Notes: a model not told the origin generated them from the letters alone. A stretch of DNA of 9,683 nt from JASFRI01 sp050115015 (GCA_050115015.1 JASFRI010000148.1:1-9683), one strand, 5' to 3'; positions 1-7,253 are shown, numbered from the stretch's first letter. Translations and numbers: made by a program.

Positions 1-1091
1 CCGGCTCCCCGTCGGGCGCCGGACTGGATGCCACCGGATCCACGGTTTCCTCTCCCTCCGACGGGCCCCGCGTCCTGATGAGCTTCCTCGCCCCCGCGCC
101 GGTGCGGACCACCTTCGACGAGGCCCTCGAGCTCTTCCGGTCCGTCGATGGCGGGCGCGGCACGGTGACCGCCTTCGTCTCATCGCTCGTCGGCGAGGCC
201 CGCACCGCCGGGCTCCCCCCCGACATGGACCGGCGCCCGTTGCGGCAGGGGCTGCAACGCGCGGTCGTGGAGGGGGCGCTGACGCGATTCACCGGCCGCT
301 GGAGCCACCTCCCCGACGACGGCGATCCGTCCTGGGCGCTCGCGCTCGCCGGCGTCGAGCTGGACCGCCTCGCGGAGCTGGAGGCGATCGCCGGGACCGG
401 CGGGGCCGCCGCCCTCTCGACGCCCAGGTCCGCGAGCTGCTCCTCCTCGAGGACGCCCTCGAGCGGCGGCTCGGTCAGCTGCTGGCCGAGATGGCCGACC
501 GCGGCGCCTGGTCCCGGCTGCGCTTCGCCTCCCTCGGCCACTACGCCGAGCAGCGCCTCGGTCTCTCCCGCACCGCGGCGGAGGACCGGGCGCGGCTGGC
601 CCGGACGCTCCGGCGGCACCCGCGCCTGCGCGCGGCGTACGAGGACGGCCGCGTGGCCTACGAGGCCGCCCGGACCACCGCGCGCATCCTGGACGGTCTC
701 GCCGGCTCGGTGGTCTGCGAGAGCGACTGGATCGCCCGGGCCCGGGAGGCCACCGTCAAGCGGCTGCGCGACGAGGCCCGGGCGCTGCTGGAGGAGTTCG
801 TGCTGACCTGGGACGCCGCGCCGGCGGGACCGGATCTACGCCCGGGACGGCTGGCGCTGCATGGCCCCCGGATGCTCCTCCCGGGGCAACCTGCAGGTGC
901 ACGACGTCGAGTACCACTCCCACGGCGGCTCCGACGAGGACGGGAACCTGGTCTGCCTCTGCGCCTTCCACCACCTGCGCGGGGAGCACGGCGACCGGAT
1001 GGCGGTCCGGGGCCGGGCCCCCGTCGGGCTGGTCGGGCGGCCGGAGCTGGCGGAGTGGTTCCGCAACGAGCGGCGGGTGGCGTCGCCGTGA
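1..1091 (+). pseudogene. HNH endonuclease family gene, 5'-truncated by the window and broken by two compensating frameshifts
   Basis: The homologous protein reads through three frame segments. Frame 3 runs from the window start to about 415 and includes FLAPAPVRTTFDEALELFR from 84. Frame 2 runs from about 419 to about 820 and includes GHYAEQRLGLSRTAAEDRAR. Frame 3 resumes at about 819 and ends at the stop at 1089-1091. The last part is an HNH nuclease domain: RDGWRCMAPGC, then VHDVEYHSHGG (His at 900-902), Asn in DGNL (945-947) and His in CAFHH (969-971), with paired Cys around it. This matches a large family of GC-rich bacterial HNH proteins with an Ala/Arg/Leu-rich N-terminal region and a C-terminal HNH domain. 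No stop precedes the ATG at 78 in frame, so the gene probably begins before the window. The first break looks like one missing base near 400-419 and the second like one extra base near 816-827. It could be a decayed gene or an assembly error. Programmed frameshifting is unlikely because I see no slippery heptamer. The DNA target is unknown. Confidence 0.72.
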
Positions 1092-1126
1092 GAGCGCACC
1101 GGACGCGATCACGGCATGGGTAGGCC

Positions 1127-1456
1127 TCAGACGCCGGCAGCCGATCCCCTGCCCCGCGGTGGCTCCAGCTCCACCTCGAGGCCCCCGACGGCCCCCGCGG
1201 CGAGATTGTAGATGACGGCCGTGATCACGCCGCCGAGGAATCCCATGATCCCGTAGACGATCGGCAGGAGGAACACGGCTCCCACGCCGAACACGAAGCT
1301 CAGGATCGCGCCCCCGGGCTCCCCCTGCAGGGCACCCGCGAAGCCGCCCACCAGGGCGAAGAGGCTGAAGAACATCCCCACGAGCAGCCCGATCGCCGCG
1401 TAGAGGATCCCCAGGATCTTCCCGCAGCTCAGCACCCCGATACTCCTCACGACCAT
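1127..1456 (-). CDS. small integral membrane protein, DUF3566-like
   Basis: This 109-aa protein consists of a short N-terminal stretch (RSIGVLSCGK, residues 4-13), a hydrophobic block at about 14-42, a Gly/Pro linker with QGEPGG (44-49), a second hydrophobic block at about 50-90 that can span the membrane twice, and an acidic then Arg-rich tail. The stretch ending the membrane part, YNLAAGAVGGLEVELE (83-98), resembles the end of DUF3566-type membrane domains; the match is by eye and distant. The start is fixed by an AGGAGG site 5 nt upstream of the ATG. The gene lies 16 nt after the kinase stop codon on the same strand, so it is probably co-transcribed and may be a membrane partner or target of the kinase. 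That role is inference. No enzymatic motif is visible. Its 3' end faces the HNH gene across 35 nt with no obvious terminator. Confidence 0.85.
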   Translation of the reverse strand: MVVRSIGVLSCGKILGILYAAIGLLVGMFFSLFALVGGFAGALQGEPGGAILSFVFGVGAVFLLPIVYGIMGFLGGVITAVIYNLAAGAVGGLEVELEPPRGRGSAAGV

Positions 1457-1461
1457 GGCGG

Positions 1462-1467
1462 CCTCCT
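1462..1467 (-). promoter_or_regulatory. Shine-Dalgarno site of the DUF3566-like gene
   Basis: Read on the minus strand, AAAGGAGG lies 5 nt before the ATG at 1456-1454, a near-perfect ribosome binding site. It sits in the 16-nt gap after the kinase stop (1475-1473), which supports independent but coupled translation from one transcript. Confidence 0.8.
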
Positions 1468-1472
1468 TTCCA

Positions 1473-2825
1473 TCAGGACTTCTCGAGCACGTCGGGACGC
1501 ACGTAGGCCACTCCCGGCTGCCGGAGGAGCTGCTGCAGCGCCTCGCCGGTCAGGTCGTCCCGGATCTCCGCCGAGACCGGCTCGCCGATGAACTGCTTGC
1601 GGTTGACCGCGTCCACGAGCCCGTTCACCTGGACGTAGATCTTCGCCTTGGCCTCGTCCACGACGATGGTGATCTGGTCGTCCCGGACCTGGATCGCCCT
1701 GACCTCCTCGACCTTCCGCATCCGGGAGACCAGCCGCTTCACCATGCGGTGGCGCCGGTTCCGGATGAACCGCCAGGAGAGCAGCGCGATGAACGCGAAG
1801 GTGACCAGTGCGCCGACCTCGACCTTGGAGACGATCAGGTAGCCGATCCCCGCAGCCGCCAGGACCAGGACGGCGATCCCCACGAAGCCGAAGGGCATCG
1901 AGGTTCGCAGCGACTCCAGGCGCTCGCGGAGCTGCAGACCGGACGGCGCCATGCGCTCCACGCCGGACTCGATGTCCCGCTTCAGCGCGTCGAGATCCTT
2001 GGCCAGCGCCCGCCCGTCCGGGTAACGGTCATCGGGCCGCTTCCGGAGGCAGCGCGAGATGATCCGGTGCAGGTCCGGCGGCAGGTTGCGGCGCACCACC
2101 GTCACCGGCCGGGTCTCCTCGTAGGCGATGGCGTGCATGGTGTCCAGGGCGCTTCCCCCCTGGAAGGGCAGCTCGCCCGTCACCATCTCGTAGAGGACGA
2201 TCCCCATGGAGAAGACGTCGCTGCGCTGGTCCACCGGGAGGCCCCTCGCCTGCTCCGGGCTCATGTACGCGATGGTGCCAAGGATGGTCCCCGCCTGCGT
2301 CGCCTGGGCCACCGTCTCCATGGAGGAGGCGTGCTCGTCGTCCGGTCCCTCGGGGTGCAGCAGCTTCGCCAGGCCGAAGTCCAGGATCTTGGCGTGCCCG
2401 TCGGGGGTCAGCATGATGTTGTCGGTCTTGATGTCCCGGTGGACGATCCCCGCCTCGTGGGCCCGGCCGAGCCCCTGGGAGACCTGCAGCGCGACGTCCA
2501 CCGCACCCTGCAGGTCGAGCTCCTTCGACTGCAGGAGCTGGCGCACGGTCTTCCCCTGCACGAGCTCCATGGCGATGAAGATGACACCGTCGGCCTCGTC
2601 GACGTCGTACACCTGGGCGATGGCGGGGTGGGTCAGGGCGGAGGCCGAGCGGGCCTCCTGGAGGAAGCGTCGCCGGCGCTCCGGGTCCCCGGTGAGCTCC
2701 GAGCGCAGGACCTTCAGGGCCACCGGCCGCTGCAGGCGGGTGTCCCGGGCCCGGTAGACCACCCCCATCCCCCCCTTGCCCAGGGCCTCCTCGACCTCGT
2801 AGTGCTTGAGCCGCTTGCCGATCAT
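1473..2825 (-). CDS. membrane-associated Ser/Thr protein kinase (PknB-like) with a C-terminal accessory domain
   Basis: This 450-aa Hanks-type kinase transfers phosphate from ATP to Ser/Thr of target proteins. The kinase domain spans about 9-285. It has the glycine loop GKGGMG (16-21), VALK with Lys38, Glu57 in the C helix, the catalytic loop HRDIKTDN (129-136; Asp131, Lys133, Asn136) and DFG (149-151). The activation segment has Thr residues at 176, 180 and 184, and ends in SPE (189-191) instead of the usual APE. Asp203 follows. All catalytic residues are present, so it should be active. A juxtamembrane stretch rich in Arg/Glu (285-310) leads to two hydrophobic helices (about 311-333 and 337-354), so both the kinase domain and the roughly 95-residue C-terminal part should be cytoplasmic. 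That tail (355-450) has a basic start, beta-rich middle and an end like QQLLRQPGVAYVRPD; I do not recognise it. It lacks the extracellular PASTA or WD/TPR sensor of many bacterial kinases. The ATG has no clear Shine-Dalgarno site; a TACAAT box only 10 nt upstream suggests a leaderless or nearly leaderless message. The DUF3566-like gene follows in the same operon. Confidence 0.93.
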   Translation of the reverse strand: MIGKRLKHYEVEEALGKGGMGVVYRARDTRLQRPVALKVLRSELTGDPERRRRFLQEARSASALTHPAIAQVYDVDEADGVIFIAMELVQGKTVRQLLQSKELDLQGAVDVALQVSQGLGRAHEAGIVHRDIKTDNIMLTPDGHAKILDFGLAKLLHPEGPDDEHASSMETVAQATQAGTILGTIAYMSPEQARGLPVDQRSDVFSMGIVLYEMVTGELPFQGGSALDTMHAIAYEETRPVTVVRRNLPPDLHRIISRCLRKRPDDRYPDGRALAKDLDALKRDIESGVERMAPSGLQLRERLESLRTSMPFGFVGIAVLVLAAAGIGYLIVSKVEVGALVTFAFIALLSWRFIRNRRHRMVKRLVSRMRKVEEVRAIQVRDDQITIVVDEAKAKIYVQVNGLVDAVNRKQFIGEPVSAEIRDDLTGEALQQLLRQPGVAYVRPDVLEKS

Positions 2826-2835
2826 CGCCGGTGGT

Positions 2836-2841
2836 CATTGT
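2836..2841 (-). promoter_or_regulatory. candidate -10 box of the kinase operon
   Basis: Read on the minus strand this is TACAAT, five of six matches to TATAAT, ending 10 nt before the kinase ATG. Transcription would start within a few bases of the start codon, which fits the missing Shine-Dalgarno site. No good -35 box is visible at 16-18 nt spacing (CCCTGG lies there), so this is tentative. It lies in the 48-nt divergent gap between the kinase and the SRPBCC gene, a slightly AT-richer island in very GC-rich sequence. Confidence 0.35.
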
Positions 2842-2850
2842 ATGCTATCC

Positions 2851-2864
2851 CCCTGTATCCAGGG
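2851..2864 (+). promoter_or_regulatory. small palindrome overlapping the SRPBCC gene's Shine-Dalgarno site
   Basis: CCCTG-TATC-CAGGG is a perfect 5-bp inverted repeat with a 4-nt loop. Its right arm overlaps GGAGG (2863-2867), the ribosome binding site 6 nt upstream of the ATG at 2874. In RNA the stem would hold part of the Shine-Dalgarno; in DNA it could be a small operator in the divergent region. Five base pairs is short, so chance is possible. The GGAGG itself is strong evidence for the 2874 start. Confidence 0.4.
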
Positions 2865-2873
2865 AGGAACCGC

Positions 2874-3413
2874 ATGGGAAAGCTCGCAAGATGGGTCATC
2901 AGCCTGGTCCTCGGCGTGTTCGTCCTCGTCCTCGCCGGGCTCTGGATCGCCGGCGGCGGGGACGGGCGCTGGGTCCACACCGCGACGATCCGCATCGATC
3001 GGCCGCCGGAGGCGATCTTCCCCTGGCTCACCGAGCCCGAGAAGCTGAAGGTCTGGGTGGACGGGCTGCTCGAGTCCACCCCCGTCACCCACGACGGGCT
3101 GCGCGTCGGGTCCCGCTCCCGCGAGGTCGTGAAGGAGCACGGCGAACGGTTCGAGATGGAGACCGTCATCACCGAGCTGAACCCGCCGGGACTGCTCGGG
3201 GCGACGATCACCGGCGAGTCCTTCGAGTCTCGTGTCCGCTACGAGCTGCGGGGACGGGAGGGTGCGACGGAGCTCACGTACTTCACCGACACCCAGTTCG
3301 ACGGGCTTCTGTTCCGGGTGATGGAGCCGCTGATCGGCGCGAGCGCCGCGGATCGGATCGACGCCGATCTGGAACGCCTCAAGAAGGCCGTGGAGTCCGG
3401 CGATCGATCCTGA
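2874..3413 (+). CDS. membrane-anchored SRPBCC (START/polyketide cyclase-like) domain protein
   Basis: This 179-aa protein begins with one hydrophobic segment (about 7-26, ISLVLGVFVLVLAGLWIAGG) that is a signal anchor or uncleaved signal, placing the rest outside the cytoplasmic membrane. Residues about 34-174 look like a helix-grip SRPBCC domain: an opening strand (HTATIRIDRPPEAIFPWLTE, 35-54), W61 in the KVWV stretch, several amphipathic strands (ERFEMETVITELNPP, YELRGREGATELTYF), and a long C-terminal helix (about 155-175) ending in DADLERLKKAVE. Family members bind lipids or other hydrophobic ligands; no substrate can be named here. The start is chosen for its GGAGG site. An open frame continues far upstream in the same phase (to 1455), but that part is antisense to the kinase and is not coding. 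The gene is divergent from the kinase operon and followed by a stem-loop and a separate promoter, so it is probably monocistronic. Confidence 0.88.
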   Translation: MGKLARWVISLVLGVFVLVLAGLWIAGGGDGRWVHTATIRIDRPPEAIFPWLTEPEKLKVWVDGLLESTPVTHDGLRVGSRSREVVKEHGERFEMETVITELNPPGLLGATITGESFESRVRYELRGREGATELTYFTDTQFDGLLFRVMEPLIGASAADRIDADLERLKKAVESGDRS

Positions 3414-3421
3414 AATCCGAT

Positions 3422-3448
3422 GTCAACGCCGAGGCCCGTCGGGTTGAC
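3422..3448 (+). terminator. stem-loop after the SRPBCC gene (possible terminator or operator)
   Basis: GTCAAC (3422-3427) pairs with GTTGAC (3443-3448), and CCGA (3429-3432) pairs with TCGG (3439-3442), with one bulged G and a GGCCCG loop. This gives ten base pairs 8 nt after the SRPBCC stop codon. There is no following T-run, so it is not a classical intrinsic terminator. The right arm contains the TTGAC of a candidate -35 box, so the same sequence could be a regulator binding site. Confidence 0.45.
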
Positions 3449-3472
3449 GGAACCCGCCGAAGTGGGTACACA
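3444..3472 (+). promoter_or_regulatory. candidate sigma70-type promoter of the peptidase operon
   Basis: TTGACG (3444-3449, five of six to consensus) is separated by exactly 17 nt from TACACA (3467-3472, three of six). A start near 3479 would give a 5' leader of about 39 nt before the ATG at 3518. The -35 is good and the -10 is weak, so an activator may be needed. The -35 lies in the right arm of the preceding stem-loop. Confidence 0.45.
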
Positions 3473-3508
3473 GGGGCCTGAAATCGACTGTCCCTTCCCA
3501 CATCCGCC

Positions 3509-3515
3509 GAGGTGG
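3509..3515 (+). promoter_or_regulatory. Shine-Dalgarno site of the lysyl endopeptidase gene
   Basis: GAGGTGG ends 2 nt before the ATG at 3518, its GAGG core 5 nt before. It decides the start: the in-frame GTG at 3512 lies inside this site and is not a sensible initiation codon. Confidence 0.65.
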
Positions 3516-3517
3516 CC

Positions 3518-6500
3518 ATGCCCGACCTGCCGATCCGCCCGACCCGTGCCCTGCGTCTTGCCGCACTGCTCCTGCTCCTCCTCCCGCTGCTCACCCTCGC
3601 CGGCGAGCCGTCGACGCCGCGCTCCGCCCGACTCCAGGGGCTGACGCCGATCGGCCAGGTCGCGGCGTGGCTGTCGCCGCCGGTGGACGTGCCGGCGCTG
3701 CGGGCCGAGGACGAGGCGAATCGTGACTTGCCGGGGATCCCGCTGCGCATCGGCTTCCCCATGGCCACGGACCTGAACCCCGGGAACTCCGGGACCTGGG
3801 AGGAGCTACCCGACGGCGGCCGCCTGTGGCGCCTGCGGGTCGGCACCGAGGGCGCGCTCTGGATCGTGCTGGGGTTCGACCAGTTCAAGCCGCAGCCCGG
3901 CGCCGAGCTCTGGGTCTATCCCCCCTTGGGGCAGGACCCGATGGGTCCCTTCACCGCGGCGGATATCCGGTCCCACGGGGAGCTGTGGTTCCCACCCATC
4001 GCCGGCGATGAGCTCGTGGTGGAGCTCTACTGGCCCGCAGCGCTCCGGGGGGAGAAGCCGGAGGTCCACCTGGGGACGGTCTCCCACGGCTACGAGCCCT
4101 TCGGCGTCATCGGCCGGACGGAGACCGAGGCGGTGGACGACTCGGGCGCCTGCAACATCGACGTGGCCTGCCCCCTGGGGGACAACTGGCAGGATCAGAA
4201 GCGCGGAGTGGTCGTCGCCCTCAGCGGCGGCTTCGCGTTCTGCTCCGCGTCGCTGATCAACACCACCGCGGACGACTGCCGGCCCTATGTCCTCACCGCG
4301 AACCACTGCAGCGTCGGACCGAGCACGACGTACGGCTTCAACTTCGAGAAGCCCGCCTGCGGCAGCGGCACCCCTCCGCCGGCGACGAACCAGACGGTGA
4401 CGGGCTCGGTCGTCCGCGCCTCCTATGCATCCAGCGACTTCACCCTGGTGGAGCTGGACTCGCAGGTTCCCGAGGAGTTCGGCCCCTACTACAGCGGCTG
4501 GAGCCGGAACCCCGCCGCGGCGCCGGAGTGCTGGACCATCCACCACCCCTCCGGGGACGTGAAGAAGATCAGCCACAACGCCGACCCGTTGATCGACGGG
4601 ATCAACTACGGCACCAACCACTGGCGGATCACCGAGTGGGAGGAGGGGACGACGGAGCCCGGCTCGTCGGGCTCGCCCCTCTTCGACCCGGACCAGCGGA
4701 TCATCGGGCAGCTTCACGGCGGCCTCGCCTCCTGCACGGTCCTCGACTGGGACGAGTACGGGAAGCTGGACGCCTCCTGGACCGGCGGCGGGACCCCGTC
4801 GAGCCGCCTGCAGGACTGGCTCGACCCCGAGGGGACCGGCGCCCTGGCCGTCGACGGGGTCGATCTGCAGAGCTGCCTGTTCCAGCCGGCGGGTTCGGTC
4901 AGCGTGGATGCCTCGGTTTACGCCTGCGACAGCACGGTGACCATCTCCCTGCGTGACGATTCGCTCCAGGGGTTGCCGAGCCAGGACGTCGAGATCTCCT
5001 CGGGAAGCGAGAGCGCGCCCGAGACGGTGACCCTGCTCGCGGCCGGCCCGGACTCGGGAGTCTTCGTCGGCGTCATCCCCCTCGATGCCGGCCCCGTGGC
5101 GCCAGGGAACGGCAGCCTGACGGTCGCCGACGGCGACATGATCCTGGTGGAGTACCTCGACGCCGACGACGGACAGGGGGGGACGAACCTGCTGCGGCAG
5201 GCGACCGCCCCGGTGGACTGCCTCGGTCCGGCCATCGCCAACGTCGGCGTGACCGACGTCACCGGGACGTCCGCGGTCGTCGGATGGGAGACCAGCGAGC
5301 CGGCGGACAGCCTCGTGACCTACGGGAGCGCGCCTCCGGGGGACACCGGCGCCGGCAGCCCGGGGCTGGTGACGGCCCACGCCGTGCCGATCGGCGGCCT
5401 GGGACCCTGCAGCCTCTACTTCTTCTCCGTCGCCTCGCAGGACGCGGCGGGGAACCTGGGCTACGACGACAACGGCGGCGCCCTCTACAGCTTCTCCACC
5501 GGCAGCGACAACCAGCCGGCCTTCGCCAGCGCGGACACCCCCGTTGCGATCCCCGACGATGATCCCGGCGGCGCCACGAGCACCATCACCGTCGCCGAGA
5601 CGGACACCGTGCTGGACGTCGACGTGCTCGTGAACATCGCCCACACCTACGACGGCGATCTGAGCCTCTACCTCGACGTGCCGGGCGGCGGCAGCATCCT
5701 GCTGTCGAACCGCCGTGGCGGAGGGGGGAACGACTTCATCGACACGCGGTTCGACGACGACGCGGCGGCGGACATCGCCTCCGGTTCCGCCCCGTTCACC
5801 GGGTCCTTCCGTCCCGACGAGTCGCTGGACGCGGCGAACGGCATCGCCGCCGCGGGCGACTGGAGCCTGCGGGTCGTCGACCAGGCGGGACAGGACACCG
5901 GGAGCATCGAGTCGTGGTCCCTCATCCTGACCCTGCCCTCGATCCCCTGCGGCCCGAGCGCGCGATACGGCTCGCACGGGCTGGAGGACGACGCCTGCGC
6001 CGCCGGCGGCGCCGGCTCGGGGGACGGCTGGTGGGATCCGGGCGAGGCGGTGGCGTTCGACCTGGTGGTGCAGAACGACGGTATCGGGACCCTGAACGAC
6101 GTCAGCGTCACCGTCACCCCGACCGCCGGCGGCATCGCCATGCTGGACGCCGTCGCCGCGGTGGGCTCCATCGAGGCCGGCGCCTCCGGCATCTCGGGCG
6201 CCGTGACCGCGTCCCTGGATCCCGGCGCCGCCTGCGGGCAGATGCTGGGGTTCGACGTGCGGATCGACGCGGCGGAGGGGAGCTGGTCCTCCAGCTTCCA
6301 GCAGCCCCTCGGCCTGGTCGTGCCGGGCGGCGGCGTGGCCTTCGCCGAGGACTTCGAGACGGGTGACATCCCCCTGTCCTGGACCGTCGTCGACGGATTC
6401 GGCGACGGCGCCACCTGGTACGCCGACGATGCCGGCGACCCGGGGGGCTGCGGCAACACCGACCCGAACCCGCCGATCGGCGGCACGTGGGCCGCCATCG

Positions 6501-7246
6501 ACTCCGATTGCGCGGACCTCGCGATGAACGAGGAGCTGATCAGTCCGGTCATCGACCTGACGGCCGCGACGGCGGCTACGCTGGAGTTCGACCACTGGTT
6601 CCGCTGGTACTCCGGAGGCCAGTCCGAGATCGGCGACGTGGACATCCGCTCCTCCCTCACCGGGGGGGCGTGGGTCAACCTGGCCTCGTGGACCGGCGAC
6701 ACCGCGAACCCGGCCCACGAGGCGATCGACATCACCGCCCTGGCGGCCGGCGCCGCCGACGTGCAGCTCCGCTGGCACTACTACCAGGCGAAGTTCGAGT
6801 GGACCTGGTTCGTGGACAACATCGTCGTGAGCTACGACGCCCCCGGCGATTGCTTCATGAACGCGTGCGAGGCCGGCCCGTTCCCCGCGCCGCCCGGGGT
6901 TCCGGACGGCTCCGGCGGGACCGCCGGGATGCAGGTGGCCCCGGGCGCGATTCCCGACCAGCTGATCCTCTCCTGGGACGACGGGTGTGCCCCTGCCGCC
7001 AACGTCCTGTTCGGCCCGCTGGAGCAGGTCTCCACCTACGGCCTGCTCGGCTCCGTCTGCGGCGCGGCGAGCCCCGCCACCTGGGACGGCGTGCCGGCGG
7101 GGAACCTCTGGCTCCTGCTGGTGACCGACGACGGGCAGGGGACCGAGAGCTCCTGGGGCCAGGGGCCCGTCGGTGAGCGCCACGGCGCCGCGGCCAGCGG
7201 CGAGTGCGGGACATCCGCGAAGAACGTCTGGGGGACATGCCCCTGA
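3518..7246 (+). CDS. secreted lysyl endopeptidase-like S1 serine protease with Fn3-like, P-domain, CARDB-like and MAM-like modules
   Basis: This 1242-aa preproprotein has a signal peptide (basic start, hydrophobic 11-28) and a prodomain (about 30-206). The protease domain (about 207-450) closely resembles Achromobacter protease I (Lys-C). It has CNIDVACPLGDNW near the mature start, His263 in TANHC, Asp307 in SSDFTL and Ser384 in GSSGSP. It also has GQLHGG with His400 and WTGGG..SRLQDWLDPEGTGA near the end. Cysteines 212/406, 218/281 and 242/264 match the three disulfides of that enzyme. Asp412 in DEYG aligns with its Asp225, so cleavage after Lys is expected. Downstream come a beta-sandwich with DADDGQGGTN (about 457-568), a fibronectin III-like domain (572-661), a P-domain (668-807), a CARDB-like domain (about 812-935), a MAM/jelly-roll-like domain (940-1106) and a terminal module ending ECGTSAKNVWGTCP. 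There is no sorting anchor, so export via Sec and probably type II secretion is inferred. It is the first gene of a likely operon with the M14 peptidase. Confidence 0.93.
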   Translation: MPDLPIRPTRALRLAALLLLLLPLLTLAGEPSTPRSARLQGLTPIGQVAAWLSPPVDVPALRAEDEANRDLPGIPLRIGFPMATDLNPGNSGTWEELPDGGRLWRLRVGTEGALWIVLGFDQFKPQPGAELWVYPPLGQDPMGPFTAADIRSHGELWFPPIAGDELVVELYWPAALRGEKPEVHLGTVSHGYEPFGVIGRTETEAVDDSGACNIDVACPLGDNWQDQKRGVVVALSGGFAFCSASLINTTADDCRPYVLTANHCSVGPSTTYGFNFEKPACGSGTPPPATNQTVTGSVVRASYASSDFTLVELDSQVPEEFGPYYSGWSRNPAAAPECWTIHHPSGDVKKISHNADPLIDGINYGTNHWRITEWEEGTTEPGSSGSPLFDPDQRIIGQLHGGLASCTVLDWDEYGKLDASWTGGGTPSSRLQDWLDPEGTGALAVDGVDLQSCLFQPAGSVSVDASVYACDSTVTISLRDDSLQGLPSQDVEISSGSESAPETVTLLAAGPDSGVFVGVIPLDAGPVAPGNGSLTVADGDMILVEYLDADDGQGGTNLLRQATAPVDCLGPAIANVGVTDVTGTSAVVGWETSEPADSLVTYGSAPPGDTGAGSPGLVTAHAVPIGGLGPCSLYFFSVASQDAAGNLGYDDNGGALYSFSTGSDNQPAFASADTPVAIPDDDPGGATSTITVAETDTVLDVDVLVNIAHTYDGDLSLYLDVPGGGSILLSNRRGGGGNDFIDTRFDDDAAADIASGSAPFTGSFRPDESLDAANGIAAAGDWSLRVVDQAGQDTGSIESWSLILTLPSIPCGPSARYGSHGLEDDACAAGGAGSGDGWWDPGEAVAFDLVVQNDGIGTLNDVSVTVTPTAGGIAMLDAVAAVGSIEAGASGISGAVTASLDPGAACGQMLGFDVRIDAAEGSWSSSFQQPLGLVVPGGGVAFAEDFETGDIPLSWTVVDGFGDGATWYADDAGDPGGCGNTDPNPPIGGTWAAIDSDCADLAMNEELISPVIDLTAATAATLEFDHWFRWYSGGQSEIGDVDIRSSLTGGAWVNLASWTGDTANPAHEAIDITALAAGAADVQLRWHYYQAKFEWTWFVDNIVVSYDAPGDCFMNACEAGPFPAPPGVPDGSGGTAGMQVAPGAIPDQLILSWDDGCAPAANVLFGPLEQVSTYGLLGSVCGAASPATWDGVPAGNLWLLLVTDDGQGTESSWGQGPVGERHGAAASGECGTSAKNVWGTCP

Positions 7247-7248
7247 TG

Positions 7249-7253
7249 GGAGG
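7249..7253 (+). promoter_or_regulatory. Shine-Dalgarno site of the M14 carboxypeptidase gene
   Basis: GGAGG, within GGGAGGAAGG (7248-7257), lies 7 nt before the ATG at 7261 and just after the protease stop (7244-7246). It selects ATG 7261 over the in-frame GTG at 7204, which would overlap the protease gene and put 19 extra residues before the signal peptide. Confidence 0.75.

Noticed and set aside
400..420. Programmed -1 frameshift in the HNH gene.
   Set aside because: No X-XXY-YYZ slippery heptamer or adjacent strong stem is visible at either junction, and two opposite shifts in one gene fit indels or sequencing errors better.
1092..1126. Bidirectional terminator between the convergent HNH and DUF3566-like genes.
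   Set aside because: I could find no convincing inverted repeat or T-run in these 35 nt.
1455..2873. A long plus-strand open frame leading in phase into the SRPBCC gene, giving an apparent 652-aa protein.
   Set aside because: The first part is antisense to the kinase, whose catalytic motifs are complete. It has a His/Asp/Leu/Arg-rich composition with no domain, and a good GGAGG-ATG start exists at 2874.
3512..3517. GTG start giving a protease with two extra residues.
   Set aside because: The GTG is inside the GAGGTGG ribosome binding site; the ATG at 3518 is correctly spaced from it.
5668..6735. A minus-strand open frame of 355 codons rich in Ser/Pro/Ala.
   Set aside because: It lies wholly opposite clear protease accessory domains and shows no recognisable motif or ribosome binding site.
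3806..7183. A minus-strand open frame of 1125 codons opposite the lysyl endopeptidase.
   Set aside because: Its Arg/Gly/Val/Ala-rich translation has no domain. In GC-rich genes with G/C third positions, stop-free antisense frames arise routinely.
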